Below, piece after piece: positions 16,233-24,848 of a DNA stretch of 64,000 nt; position 1 is the first letter of the stretch, and every line of letters starts with the position of its first letter. Under the pieces are notes generated by a model that saw only the letters and a list, made by a program, of their open reading frames with translations, did not search any database and was not told the DNA's origin. Position numbers and translations under genes: made by a program. Origin of the DNA: Pedobacter kyonggii (GTDB lineage: Bacteria; Bacteroidota; Bacteroidia; Sphingobacteriales; Sphingobacteriaceae); NCBI RefSeq assembly GCF_004310665.1, contig NZ_SIXF01000008.1, positions 62,001 to 126,000 of the forward strand. Reading direction: 5' to 3'.

Positions 16233-17933
16233 CTAGATGTTCTTTTTCTTTAATTCTTTTACAGCGTAATCGCAGGCACGGGCAGTTAAAGCCATAAATG
16301 TTAACGATGGGTTTTGGCAAGCGATTGATGGCATACAAGATCCATCAGTTACGAAAACATTATTTACTTCGTGCATCTGGTTCCATTTATTCAGTACAGA
16401 AGTTTTCGGGTCATTACCCATCCTTGCGGTACCCATTTCGTGGATCGCCATACCTGGATAACAGTCATTATCGAATGTTTTGACGTTTTTCATACCAGCC
16501 TTTTCTAACATTTCGGCTGCATCATTCATCATATCCACACGCATTTTTTTCTCGTTCTCTTTGTATTCGCAATCGATAGCCAATACGGGTTGTCCCCATT
16601 TGTCTTTTTTGGTTTTATCGATGTATACCTTGTTTTCGTAATAAGGTAACATCTCTCCGAAACCGCCCAAGCCCATAGACCATTTGCCTGGAGTGGTCAT
16701 TTTTTGTTTTAAATCTGCTCCGAAAGACAATTCAGCTACATCATCTTGCCAATTTGCTCTGCTTGCACCGCCCTGATAACCGAAACCACGCAGGTAGTCT
16801 CGTTTATCGTTTCCAATATTTTGATATCTAGGTACATAGATTCCGTTTGCACGGCGCCCATAAGTGTATTTGTCATCAAAACCTTCGGCCTCTCCAGATG
16901 CTCCGCAACGAAAATGGTGATCCATTAAATTGTGGCCCAACTGACCGCTACCATTACCCAATCCATTTGGATGTGCTTCTGATGTAGAGTTTAATAAAAC
17001 GAATGTTGAACCTAGTGTAGAGCCATTTACAAAGACGATTTTAGCATAAAATTCCATCGTTTTGTTGGTTTCAGCATCAATAACCATTACACCTTTGGCT
17101 TTTTTCGTGTCTTTATCATAAATAATGTGATTTACGATAGAGTATGGCCTTAACGTTAAGCGTTTAGTTGCCATTGCTGCAGGAAGGGTAGAAGACTGAG
17201 TACTGAAATAAGCGCCAAACGGACAGCCTCGGCTACATAAATTTCTGTACTGGCAATTGCCACGGCCTTTATGTGGTACAGTTAGATTGGCAACACGGCC
17301 AATCATCATAATCCGTTCTCTTTTATAATGCTCTTCAATACGTGCTTTAACCGATTTTTCTACAATATTTAAATCCATTGGCGGTAAAAACTGTCCGTCA
17401 GGGCAGGTAGACCAGTTTTCTTTTGAGCCACTAATCCCCGCAAAACGTTCTGCATAATCGTACCATGGCGAAAGTTCTGCATAACGAACAGGCCAATCGC
17501 TTCCGTGTCCATCTTTTGCATTGTCTTCAAAGTTATGATCACTAAATCTATAACTTTGGCGGCCCCACATTAACGATTTTCCACCTACGTGGAAACCACG
17601 GTACCAATCGAAACGTTTATCTTCCGTATATGGACATTCTAAATCGTTTACCCACCATTTTTCATTTGCTTCCTGGTAAGGATAATCTCTTTTTTGTACC
17701 GGGTGAGTACGTTTTTGCTCTTCGGTCAGTTTTCCGGCATGTTTAAAATCCCATGGATTTTTCATTGCTGTTTCGTAACCTGTAATGTGTTCAATGTTCA
17801 TTCCTCTTTCGAGCATCAACACGCGTAAGCCCTTTTCTGTAAGTTCTTTGGCAGCCCAGCCACCGCTAATTCCCGATCCTATAACAATAGCATCGTAAGT
17901 ATTTTCTGCTTTTAAATTTGTATTTAAATTCAT
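16233..17933 (-). CDS. GMC family FAD-dependent sugar dehydrogenase, catalytic subunit
   Basis: A 566-residue glucose-methanol-choline oxidoreductase. The FAD-binding GSGISGGWAAKELTEKGL is at residues 18-35, followed by VLMLERG. The catalytic His region is HEMGTARMG and the closing CQNPSLTFMALTARA motif contains the family's conserved Asn. Four cysteines sit in a cluster (NCQYRNLCSRGCPFGAYFS), as in bacterial fructose, gluconate and glucoside dehydrogenases. It has no signal peptide; the adjacent small subunit carries a Tat leader and probably carries it out as a folded complex. Electrons likely pass to a cytochrome c such as the one at 13457. Oxidation at sugar C3 is an inference from the DUF1080 neighbour. 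Confidence 0.9.
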   Translation of the reverse strand: MNLNTNLKAENTYDAIVIGSGISGGWAAKELTEKGLRVLMLERGMNIEHITGYETAMKNPWDFKHAGKLTEEQKRTHPVQKRDYPYQEANEKWWVNDLECPYTEDKRFDWYRGFHVGGKSLMWGRQSYRFSDHNFEDNAKDGHGSDWPVRYAELSPWYDYAERFAGISGSKENWSTCPDGQFLPPMDLNIVEKSVKARIEEHYKRERIMMIGRVANLTVPHKGRGNCQYRNLCSRGCPFGAYFSTQSSTLPAAMATKRLTLRPYSIVNHIIYDKDTKKAKGVMVIDAETNKTMEFYAKIVFVNGSTLGSTFVLLNSTSEAHPNGLGNGSGQLGHNLMDHHFRCGASGEAEGFDDKYTYGRRANGIYVPRYQNIGNDKRDYLRGFGYQGGASRANWQDDVAELSFGADLKQKMTTPGKWSMGLGGFGEMLPYYENKVYIDKTKKDKWGQPVLAIDCEYKENEKKMRVDMMNDAAEMLEKAGMKNVKTFDNDCYPGMAIHEMGTARMGNDPKTSVLNKWNQMHEVNNVFVTDGSCMPSIACQNPSLTFMALTARACDYAVKELKKKNI

Positions 17934-17957
17934 GATGTTTTGTTGTTGTTTTAGAAA

Positions 17958-18542
17958 TTAGGTTGCCCAAGATTTTTGACCTGGTTTTAATGGCACATTG
18001 CCATCATACCGGCCTGGAATAAGCACATATTCGCGTGCTTTGGTGCAACCAATTTCTGAAGAATAATAACCAAGTAGGGTTAAATCCCTTGCGGTAATAA
18101 AAAAGTAAGCTAAATCTTTATTCTCTTCTGATTTGCTCGCTTTTTGGGCAAGTGCGATTGCCCTTAAATCGATCATTAGTTTTTTACGATCGGCTGGTGT
18201 TAAAGTGATATAACTTTTTCCGAAATCTTTCATTGATTTAGCCTGAAGATCTTTAAAGCCTTGCGCAAATGAGGTTTGCATGGTGGCAGGGTAACAATCT
18301 TTCATCATCATCGGGATAAACTTCCCTAAACCTGCAGCCTTAGCACCAGCAGATGATTTGGTAGTCGGGACAATAATATCAGCGAATTCAGCGAAAATTT
18401 TTTCGTCTTCCAGTGAATAGAGGACAAAGTTCTTTTCATTTTCCGGTAGCGTAAAACTTTCAAATAAAACGCCCATTGTACTTGCTGAGATTGCTCCTCC
18501 CAGCAAAAATGCAACGTTTTTGAGTGCTTCTCTTCTGTGCAT
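17958..18542 (-). CDS. Gluconate 2-dehydrogenase subunit 3-like protein with Tat leader
   Basis: A 194-residue small subunit. HRREALKNVAFLLGGAISAS at the N terminus is a twin-arginine signal. The body matches the gluconate 2-dehydrogenase subunit 3 family: FAEFADIIVPTTKSSAGAKAAGLGKFI, then DCYPATMQTSF and a C-terminal LLGYYSSEIGCTKAREYVLIPGRYDG. Such subunits pair with a GMC flavoprotein and are needed for its export and maturation. The gene is 24 bases upstream of the GMC gene, consistent with a stoichiometric complex. It is the first gene after a 280-base gap that holds nothing I can recognise except AT-rich sequence, so a promoter for the dehydrogenase genes may be there. Confidence 0.88.
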   Translation of the reverse strand: MHRREALKNVAFLLGGAISASTMGVLFESFTLPENEKNFVLYSLEDEKIFAEFADIIVPTTKSSAGAKAAGLGKFIPMMMKDCYPATMQTSFAQGFKDLQAKSMKDFGKSYITLTPADRKKLMIDLRAIALAQKASKSEENKDLAYFFITARDLTLLGYYSSEIGCTKAREYVLIPGRYDGNVPLKPGQKSWAT

Positions 18543-18821
18543 CGTCTTTATGATTTTATATATTGGTTACTTATGTGTTGAATTAGTAATATTAGAAAAA
18601 ATATAACGGAAAGAATAACTTTTTTAAGTTAAATTATCGGTTTGCAATGTGATTGTTACTTGGTAGAATTGTTCTAAATAAATGATTTTTTGACTCTCTA
18701 TTGTGGTTTAAAACGTGTTTTTATGTCAATTTTACTTGGTGTAAAAAGTACATTTAGTATAGGTAAGTATATTATTTACTAATAAATCTAAAAACTCCGA
18801 TTTTTTAAGGAGAGAATCTGC

Positions 18822-19727
18822 TTAAAGTAGATTTTTTTTGATGTAGTTATAGCTTTCAGTAATACTCTCATAAGGTGCTTTCATGATGATGTCCTGTTCT
18901 GTAAAAATATAGTCTACTCCAGCCAATTTAGAAGCAGCAAAAATGCGCTTGAAATCTATCCTGCCAGAACCCACTTCCACGAAAACTGCTTTGTCTGTTT
19001 TATCCATATCCTTAACATGGAACATTTTATAACGGCCCGGATTTTTCTTGAACATATCAACGGGGTTTAAGCCTGCATTTACCGCCCAAAAGATATCAAG
19101 TTCAAAACCTACCAGTTTGGCATCGGTTTCAGCGAGCAGGATTCCGTAGCCTGTAGCCCCATTGCCCTTATCTTTAAATTCGAAGTTATGGTTGTGGTAA
19201 GCTAATTTCAATCCTGATTTTTGGCAAAGCTCAGCCGCTTGGTTAAATTTTGAGGCCATGCGCTTGTAATCATCTAATGTTCCATTGGCCCTGATATCGG
19301 TAGGCAAAGCTGGGATAACGAAATACTTCTGGCCAACCGTGGCTGCGGTTTCGATGTGCGATTTTAGCACTTTATCGTCGCCTGAGGATAAAAATTCATT
19401 TACATTATAATGGCCACCAGGAGAGATGAGGCCATTTGCTTTTAATAAGGTATTAAAGTCTTTTGCTTCCAAACCCCAAAAACCTTTCACTTCGTATTTG
19501 CCAGGGTAACCATAATAGGTTTCTACCTGACTGTAACCGATTTTAGCTACCTGTTCTATTGTGGCTTTTACATCTGCAGTTAACTGCTCCCTTAAAGTGA
19601 AAAGGCCGATTCCGATTTTTGAAACTTTAGCAGACTCCGCTAAAGCTGTTATAACTAATGATGGACTTAAAAAAGCTGCTGCACTAGCAAAGCTTACTTT
19701 TTGTAAAAATGATCTTCTTGTTGTCAT
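18822..19727 (-). CDS. Tat-exported sugar phosphate isomerase/epimerase-like TIM barrel, copy 3
   Basis: A 301-residue homologue of the pair at 7075-8829. The leader is TTRRSFLQKVSFASAAAFLSPS, twin-arginine. Barrel residues are kept: QVETYYG, YHNHNFEF, ELDIFWAVNAGLNP, MFHVKDMD, but the last glutamate stands in FTEQD instead of FVEHE, so the active site differs from copies 1 and 2. It is directly downstream of the TonB-dependent receptor gene, past a terminator, and upstream of the dehydrogenase genes. Probably acts in the periplasm on the receptor's imported ligand. Confidence 0.85.
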   Translation of the reverse strand: MTTRRSFLQKVSFASAAAFLSPSLVITALAESAKVSKIGIGLFTLREQLTADVKATIEQVAKIGYSQVETYYGYPGKYEVKGFWGLEAKDFNTLLKANGLISPGGHYNVNEFLSSGDDKVLKSHIETAATVGQKYFVIPALPTDIRANGTLDDYKRMASKFNQAAELCQKSGLKLAYHNHNFEFKDKGNGATGYGILLAETDAKLVGFELDIFWAVNAGLNPVDMFKKNPGRYKMFHVKDMDKTDKAVFVEVGSGRIDFKRIFAASKLAGVDYIFTEQDIIMKAPYESITESYNYIKKNLL

Positions 19728-19744
19728 GATGTTTTAGAATTAAA

Positions 19745-19770
19745 AAAACCGGAGCGCAAACTCCGGTTTT
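19745..19770 (-). terminator. Intrinsic terminator after the TonB-dependent receptor gene
   Basis: A 10-base perfect stem, AAAACCGGAG (19745-19754) with CTCCGGTTTT (19761-19770) and loop CGCAAA, starts 6 bases beyond the receptor stop and is followed by T residues on the minus strand. Partial read-through into the downstream isomerase gene is possible. Confidence 0.88.
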
Positions 19771-19775
19771 ATTTG

Positions 19776-22706
19776 TTAGAATGAATAAGCTAATGATCCC
19801 CAGAAGGTACGTTGAAGTAATGTTCTGCCAATCATTAATGTGCCAGGGGTTACGGTTGAGAAATCTCTGAACTGATCTCCTCGAACATCACCCTCTGTCA
19901 GCACTTTTGCATTTAACAAGTTGTCTGCCCAAAATCTTATTGAAATCTTTTTAGTAAAATTATATCCTGCTCCAGCTTTCATTACCACATAGGATGGGAG
20001 TTCATAACTGCCGCTAGGTGAGGTAAAGCGACTGCCAACATAATTGGCTGCTACATACAGGTTAAAGTTTTTGTAATCATAGTTTGCACCTAGCTCTGTA
20101 TTCAATACAGGTACCCTTTCAGTTCTTTTGCCAGTAAAACTATATACACGGTCGCCAAATTCGGCAGCTACAGCGGCATTTCCACTTGTATTTGCTTCGT
20201 AATCGGTGTATTTAGAATCTTGCAGTGTTCCGGTTAAGCGCAAGCTCAGTGGTTTGAATATTTTGTAAGAAACTTCATACTCGGCACTCCATGTACGTGT
20301 AGAGCCAAAGGCCACCAAAGCCTGTGTGCCAGCTGCGGCAGTAGGCACATTAATCGTTAATGAAACATTTTTAATGGCAGAATAACTTCCTGATGCAAAA
20401 ATGGCCAGATTGTTTTTGGCGTATTTAAAACCTACTTCGCCTAAATAAACCGGGCGTTTTTTAATGTTTGCGCCATTGTATCCTGAAGCATTATAATCAC
20501 CTATATTAGGTGCGTTATAGGCTTTTGTAGCCCGGGCAAACATACTTGCTGTAGTGCTTATCTTATAATTTGCACCTATTGATGCTGCCCAGTTGGTTAG
20601 TGTTTCATCATAGCTGGTATAACCCAATATGGTTGGAGTTGCTGCTGCTGCAATATTTACTGTGCCATTGGCATTAAGTGCATAATAAGGTCTATCGCCT
20701 TTAACATTTTGATTATCAATCCTGGCACCAATATCTAAACGCCATTTTTCAGATATTTTAATCTCGTCACCAGCATATACAGATAGGGTTCTCGTATCGC
20801 CAATAAAAGTGTTTTTGGTTTGGATGGTACGTTCTGCAGCTGTTGGTGATTGTAATAAAATGCTAGGTAGCGCTTTAAATTCAGTAAATGAACGGAAAGC
20901 ATAACGTAAATCGTCCCGGTTATACTGGTGGATGCCCAATCCGATGTTAAGACTGTGGTTTTTTACTTTCTTTCTTAAATCCAGGTAATCAACAATCTGA
21001 ACATCACTATTAATTTGTCCTTGGGCATTAGAGGTAATTACATAATCTCCAGCTACGAAAGGTGCTACTGAACCACCTGGGTAGTAATAAGGTGTTGCCG
21101 CTGTTCTCGCTACAATTCCTGCAGGGGCAGTATAGGTAGAATTGGTATGGGTATTCTGATAACGGAAATTGTTAACAATCTGCCAGCCACTATCAGTTAG
21201 GTAGTTGAACTGAAAACCACCCGATCCCAATTTGGTGTGGATTCCATCTGTTAAACTAAAATTATGGCTTCCTGTTGCCGGATCGTTATAACTCCAATCT
21301 GTTTGAGTTGGCGTAATCGATTGAGCGGCCATATCATAATCGCGGTAAGTAGTTGGTTTCCCGGTACCATCGTAAGGGTAATAACTCGTTAGTAAGAACT
21401 GAACTTTATCATTCAGGTATTTACCATACACCCTGAAAAAGCCCTTGTTGTTCTTAAAATTAAAAGTCATGTTGCCTTTAATCTGTCCACCCTCGTTAGC
21501 TGGTTTAAAACCTTGATCTACCACACCGTTATCGGTACGGTAAAAACCACCGATGTTGTATTTGATCTGGTCGTTTATTTTGCCTCCGGTGTTGCCATCA
21601 ACACGGTACAAACCTTGCGAAAAACCTGTTGTAAACTTAAATTGACCATATTGTTTATCAGCACCAACATAACTGATGTTATTTACCACCGCGCCTGGTG
21701 TGTTGGCCTGAACAATTGAGGCGTTGCCCCCTCTGATGGCTTCTATGTTCTGGATAGTCAGATCTGTTTTATAGTATTGATCTACAGATGGGTTGGTGTT
21801 GAAACCTGTTGGTAAAAGCGGTAAACCATCTTCCTGTATACCCAAGAAGATATATCCACCCTGCTGCGGAAAGCCCCTTACCCAAACATTTCCCGGACCG
21901 TCGCCGCCCGTACTTTCTACCGTTAAACCTGGTATTGCTTTTAATAAATCGGTACTGTTTAAAGGTGCCCGGTTGGTGATATCTTTATTACTCACCGAGG
22001 TTAAGGCTACACTGCTTTCTAATTTTTTCTTTGGATTACCACCGGTTACCATTACACTCTCCAATTGTAGGTTATCTTCAGATAGACTGATACTCAGGTT
22101 TTCGTCGGCATTGCCTGGTGATAGGTTTACTTCTTTGGAAATGAAACCTACGTATCTCACCACGATTACACGACTATCAACAGTTAAGCCTTTTAGTGCA
22201 AAAGCGCCATTTTCGTCGGTTGTGGTCCCGATTGATTTTCCTTTAACCGTAACCGATACCCCGGGGATGGCATTCCCTCTACTGTCGGTTACTTTTCCGG
22301 TAACTATGCCTTCAAAGGCTTTTAGTAGTTCGAGGTTGTTATTGGCGGGAATAGAATAGAGCAGAATCTGATCTTTAACTATCCTATATCCCACGTCATA
22401 ACGTTTTAGCGAATTCTCAAGAAAGTATTTAAGTTTTTGGTTTACTACATTAATAGAAACTTTACGATTGGAGTTTATTAATTGTGGGCTGTAAACAAAT
22501 TTAACATTGGTTAAGTGTTCTGTTTTTTCTATAATGGTTTTAATATCTGTTTGATCGGCTTTAATCGAAATTGATTTGTTCAGAAAATCTTGTGCGTCGA
22601 CATTTTTGGCAAAAGCACCACAGGTAAAAATTATTATTGCAAGTATTTGGTAAATCGAAACTCTCATTGCATATATCGCCAGCGAAATAAGTTGATTTTT
22701 TTTCAT
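19776..22706 (-). CDS. TonB-dependent receptor with STN signalling domain (FecA-like)
   Basis: A 976-residue outer-membrane receptor. After a signal sequence (to about residue 38, NVDAQ) comes a secretin/TonB short N-terminal domain, residues about 45-115 (SISIKADQTDIKTIIEKTEHLT), which in FecA-type receptors contacts the anti-sigma factor. A carboxypeptidase-regulatory-like domain follows (residues about 135-215), then the plug (LNSTDLLKAIPGLTVES, VRGFPQQGGYIFLG, IRGGNASIV) and a 22-strand barrel ending in the aromatic SLAYSF. There is no SusD next to it, so it is not a canonical SusC; it is a signalling receptor paired with the FecR and FecI homologues upstream. The ligand is unknown, but its neighbours all handle sugars. 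Confidence 0.92.
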   Translation of the reverse strand: MKKNQLISLAIYAMRVSIYQILAIIIFTCGAFAKNVDAQDFLNKSISIKADQTDIKTIIEKTEHLTNVKFVYSPQLINSNRKVSINVVNQKLKYFLENSLKRYDVGYRIVKDQILLYSIPANNNLELLKAFEGIVTGKVTDSRGNAIPGVSVTVKGKSIGTTTDENGAFALKGLTVDSRVIVVRYVGFISKEVNLSPGNADENLSISLSEDNLQLESVMVTGGNPKKKLESSVALTSVSNKDITNRAPLNSTDLLKAIPGLTVESTGGDGPGNVWVRGFPQQGGYIFLGIQEDGLPLLPTGFNTNPSVDQYYKTDLTIQNIEAIRGGNASIVQANTPGAVVNNISYVGADKQYGQFKFTTGFSQGLYRVDGNTGGKINDQIKYNIGGFYRTDNGVVDQGFKPANEGGQIKGNMTFNFKNNKGFFRVYGKYLNDKVQFLLTSYYPYDGTGKPTTYRDYDMAAQSITPTQTDWSYNDPATGSHNFSLTDGIHTKLGSGGFQFNYLTDSGWQIVNNFRYQNTHTNSTYTAPAGIVARTAATPYYYPGGSVAPFVAGDYVITSNAQGQINSDVQIVDYLDLRKKVKNHSLNIGLGIHQYNRDDLRYAFRSFTEFKALPSILLQSPTAAERTIQTKNTFIGDTRTLSVYAGDEIKISEKWRLDIGARIDNQNVKGDRPYYALNANGTVNIAAAATPTILGYTSYDETLTNWAASIGANYKISTTASMFARATKAYNAPNIGDYNASGYNGANIKKRPVYLGEVGFKYAKNNLAIFASGSYSAIKNVSLTINVPTAAAGTQALVAFGSTRTWSAEYEVSYKIFKPLSLRLTGTLQDSKYTDYEANTSGNAAVAAEFGDRVYSFTGKRTERVPVLNTELGANYDYKNFNLYVAANYVGSRFTSPSGSYELPSYVVMKAGAGYNFTKKISIRFWADNLLNAKVLTEGDVRGDQFRDFSTVTPGTLMIGRTLLQRTFWGSLAYSF

Positions 22707-22901
22707 AAATTTGGTTATTGTTCATTAAATGATTGGATTTATTGGACATAGAAATACCATGAATACATTTCTAATGTATTTAACTCGCCGGCAATGCCCC
22801 ACATTGTCGGCTTTGTTTTTTAGAAAAATATTATGGAAAATGGAGCCGCAGTTATGGGCTGTTGGTGTTGTGGTTCTTATTCATCTTGTTTATATATTTG
22901 G

Positions 22902-23924
22902 TTAGTTTTTATTGGAAACCATAATACTGGTTCCCCGGATGTAATATTTGCTTGATATGGTTCCACAGATCAGGTCGAGCTGCTCATATAGCCCTTTTTT
23001 GCTTAAATCTCCAGTAAATGTATAGGTCGAAATCTGCTCATTATCCGATTTTATTTCTATCCCATAAGCTTCAGATAAGGTTTTGAAAATTTCTTTAATG
23101 CTTTCTTCTTTAAAGTTGTAGTTCAAGTTTGTGGGTATGTTATAAGCTTCGGCCAATGGGATAGGCTTGCTTACCAATGTTTTATTTAATCTGTGGTTGG
23201 AAAAAACGCCCTTTTGGTTTGGTGTAAGCAGAATTGGTTGAGCTAATTTTTCTTTAGAGAAAGTAAACAGCGATTTTTTTTGATTTTCTTCTACCTGAAC
23301 TTTCCCGGTCCTTACCGCAACCTGGGCTGGAAGTTTATCTGTTGATGATTTTACCCAAAAGCTGGTACCCAAAACACGAACAACCAGTTTTTGATTGTAC
23401 ACATAAAACGGACGCTTAGGATTTTTACTTACCGAGAAGAAAGCTGTTCCTTTTAAATAAACCATTCTTTTATTGACAGCAAAAACCTTTGGATAAATAA
23501 TATTGGCCTGCGGTTTAAGTGTTACTGTGCTTTCATCGCTAAGCGATATAATGATGAAACGATCAGTATCATTGGTTTTGCTGATTAAGTTTAAACTGCT
23601 GTTTTCATCAATAAAAGATTGTTCTGCATGGTTGTAGCGCATTAAATATAATCCAGCTATAAAAAAGGCAACCATAATAGATGCCGCGATTGCAAATTTT
23701 GGCCAAATCCTTTTAACCTTTAATGTTGGTGCTGGTTTGCGTTCAATATTATTGATATTTAGCCAGGTATTGGCCTGCATTTCTTCGAGCGCGGTTGACG
23801 ATAGATCTTTAAAATCCCTGTTATTTAAACCATGATACCATTTATCTACCCAAAGCTTTTCGGCTTCGGTACAATTTCCGTTTTCGTAACGGCTTAGTAA
23901 ATCGTAAAATGATTTCTGGTCCAT
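22902..23924 (-). CDS. FecR-family anti-sigma factor
   Basis: A 340-residue transmembrane regulator. Residues 1-70 are a cytosolic sigma-binding region (SRYENGNCTEAEKLWVDKWYHG), residues 77-95 are the single membrane segment (FAIAASIMVAFFIAGLYLM), then the periplasmic FecR domain (DRFIIISLSDESTVTLKPQANIIYP, GTSFWVKS, VQVRTGKVQV-like VAVRTGKVQVEE) and the C-terminal DUF4974 domain (FKEESIKEIFKTLSEAYGIEI, YTFTGDLSKKGLYEQLDLICGTI). It relays receptor occupancy to the sigma factor encoded 106 bases upstream. A 195-base gap separates it from the receptor gene. Confidence 0.93.
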   Translation of the reverse strand: MDQKSFYDLLSRYENGNCTEAEKLWVDKWYHGLNNRDFKDLSSTALEEMQANTWLNINNIERKPAPTLKVKRIWPKFAIAASIMVAFFIAGLYLMRYNHAEQSFIDENSSLNLISKTNDTDRFIIISLSDESTVTLKPQANIIYPKVFAVNKRMVYLKGTAFFSVSKNPKRPFYVYNQKLVVRVLGTSFWVKSSTDKLPAQVAVRTGKVQVEENQKKSLFTFSKEKLAQPILLTPNQKGVFSNHRLNKTLVSKPIPLAEAYNIPTNLNYNFKEESIKEIFKTLSEAYGIEIKSDNEQISTYTFTGDLSKKGLYEQLDLICGTISSKYYIRGTSIMVSNKN

Positions 23925-24030
23925 AAGAAAGAATATTTGGCTTTATACTATACAAGTAACGCAAGGAGTGCGAACCCCTAAAGGTAGGAGGTGAAAAAGT
24001 TATAATAATTTGTAATTGATTGATAATCAG

Positions 24031-24591
24031 CTATAAAAAGATGTAGAAATTTTTAATATATTCTTTAATTCTTTTAATTGAGCGGGTAATATGGTATTCT
24101 ACAGCTTTTTCGGAGATATTTAAACCAGCAGAAATATCTTTAGTAGATTGGTGCTGGTATCGGCTCAGCCTGAAAACTTCCTGTGTTTTTTCTGGAAGGG
24201 AGTTGATGCCTTCTTCAATGATGGAAGACAGATCGTGCAGATCGACCAGATTAGTGGTGTCCTGATGGTTTTCTGAATAGATTAGGGTTTGGTACTCCAT
24301 GTATTTATTCTCCATAACCAGGCTCCTGATGTGGTTAATTACACTTAGCTTCAAGGCACCGAACAAATAAGCCTGGAGATTATTGATCACTGCTTCCTGC
24401 CGCTTTTCCCAAAGGGAGATAAAGATATTCTGCACCAGTTCTTCAGCAATTACTTTGTCGCCTGTTTTTTTATAGGCTGCCAATAAAAGCTCATTACTAT
24501 AGGTGAAATATATTTTTTCGTAAGCCTGCTTATCGTCCAGTTTTAAGCGATCAAGTAAATCATTAGATTTTTCAGGCTCAGTGTGAGTCAT
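24031..24591 (-). CDS. ECF sigma factor, FecI-like (sigma-70 family)
   Basis: A 186-residue extracytoplasmic-function sigma factor. Region 2 is visible in AYEKIYFTYSNELLLAAYKKTGDKVIAEELVQNIFISLWEKR, with the core-binding and -10-melting helices, and region 4 in LPEKTQEVFRLSRYQHQSTKDISAGLNISEKAVEYHITRSIKRIKEYI, a helix-turn-helix for -35 recognition. It is the first gene of the sigma/anti-sigma/receptor cascade, and presumably directs transcription of the receptor and perhaps the whole sugar block. Confidence 0.94.
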   Translation of the reverse strand: MTHTEPEKSNDLLDRLKLDDKQAYEKIYFTYSNELLLAAYKKTGDKVIAEELVQNIFISLWEKRQEAVINNLQAYLFGALKLSVINHIRSLVMENKYMEYQTLIYSENHQDTTNLVDLHDLSSIIEEGINSLPEKTQEVFRLSRYQHQSTKDISAGLNISEKAVEYHITRSIKRIKEYIKNFYIFL

Positions 24592-24848
24592 TTTTTATTT
24601 GGTTATGCGGGTAAGTGTAGTAAATGTAATAAAATTAATGTTGAAATATAATCAAGCTTGTTTCATTGTGGAAAGGTGATAAGACTGGGCATATATCAGT
24701 TAACAGTTTTCAGTGCGCAATTTACAGTTGGCAGTTAAACAATCGGGCCATTAAACTTATGCGGTTAGCCCCTCAAGGATACACTAAGTATAAATATTTT
24801 ATCGCCTTTTATCTCATTTTTTTACCTTTGCTCAATCTCAAAAAAATT
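24592..24848. other. Divergent intergenic region
   Basis: The region between the sigma factor gene and the threonine dehydrogenase gene. It includes a stretch around 24697-24740 made of CAGTTAACAGTTTTCAGTG and ACAGTTGGCAGTTAA, a repeat style seen elsewhere in this genome group, and a promoter -7 box at 24823. An open frame continues upstream of the dehydrogenase start but runs through this repeat and is not coding. Confidence 0.55.
24823..24830 (+). promoter_or_regulatory. Putative Bacteroidota -7 promoter box (TACCTTTG)
   Basis: TACCTTTG matches the TAnnTTTG consensus and lies 18 bases upstream of the ATG at 24849. No convincing -33 TTTG was found at the usual distance. It supports the ATG at 24849 as the real start. 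Confidence 0.5.

Noticed and set aside
21793-22359. 188-residue plus-strand frame opposite the TonB receptor
   Set aside because: Shadow of a strongly supported minus-strand gene; no own motif or start context.
19776-22706. Reading the TonB receptor as a SusC protein
   Set aside because: No SusD partner and an STN domain with FecR/FecI upstream point to a FecA-like signalling receptor.
24666-24848. 61-residue N-terminal extension of the threonine dehydrogenase
   Set aside because: Crosses repeat DNA and the -7 box; the nucleotide-binding motif begins right after the ATG at 24849.
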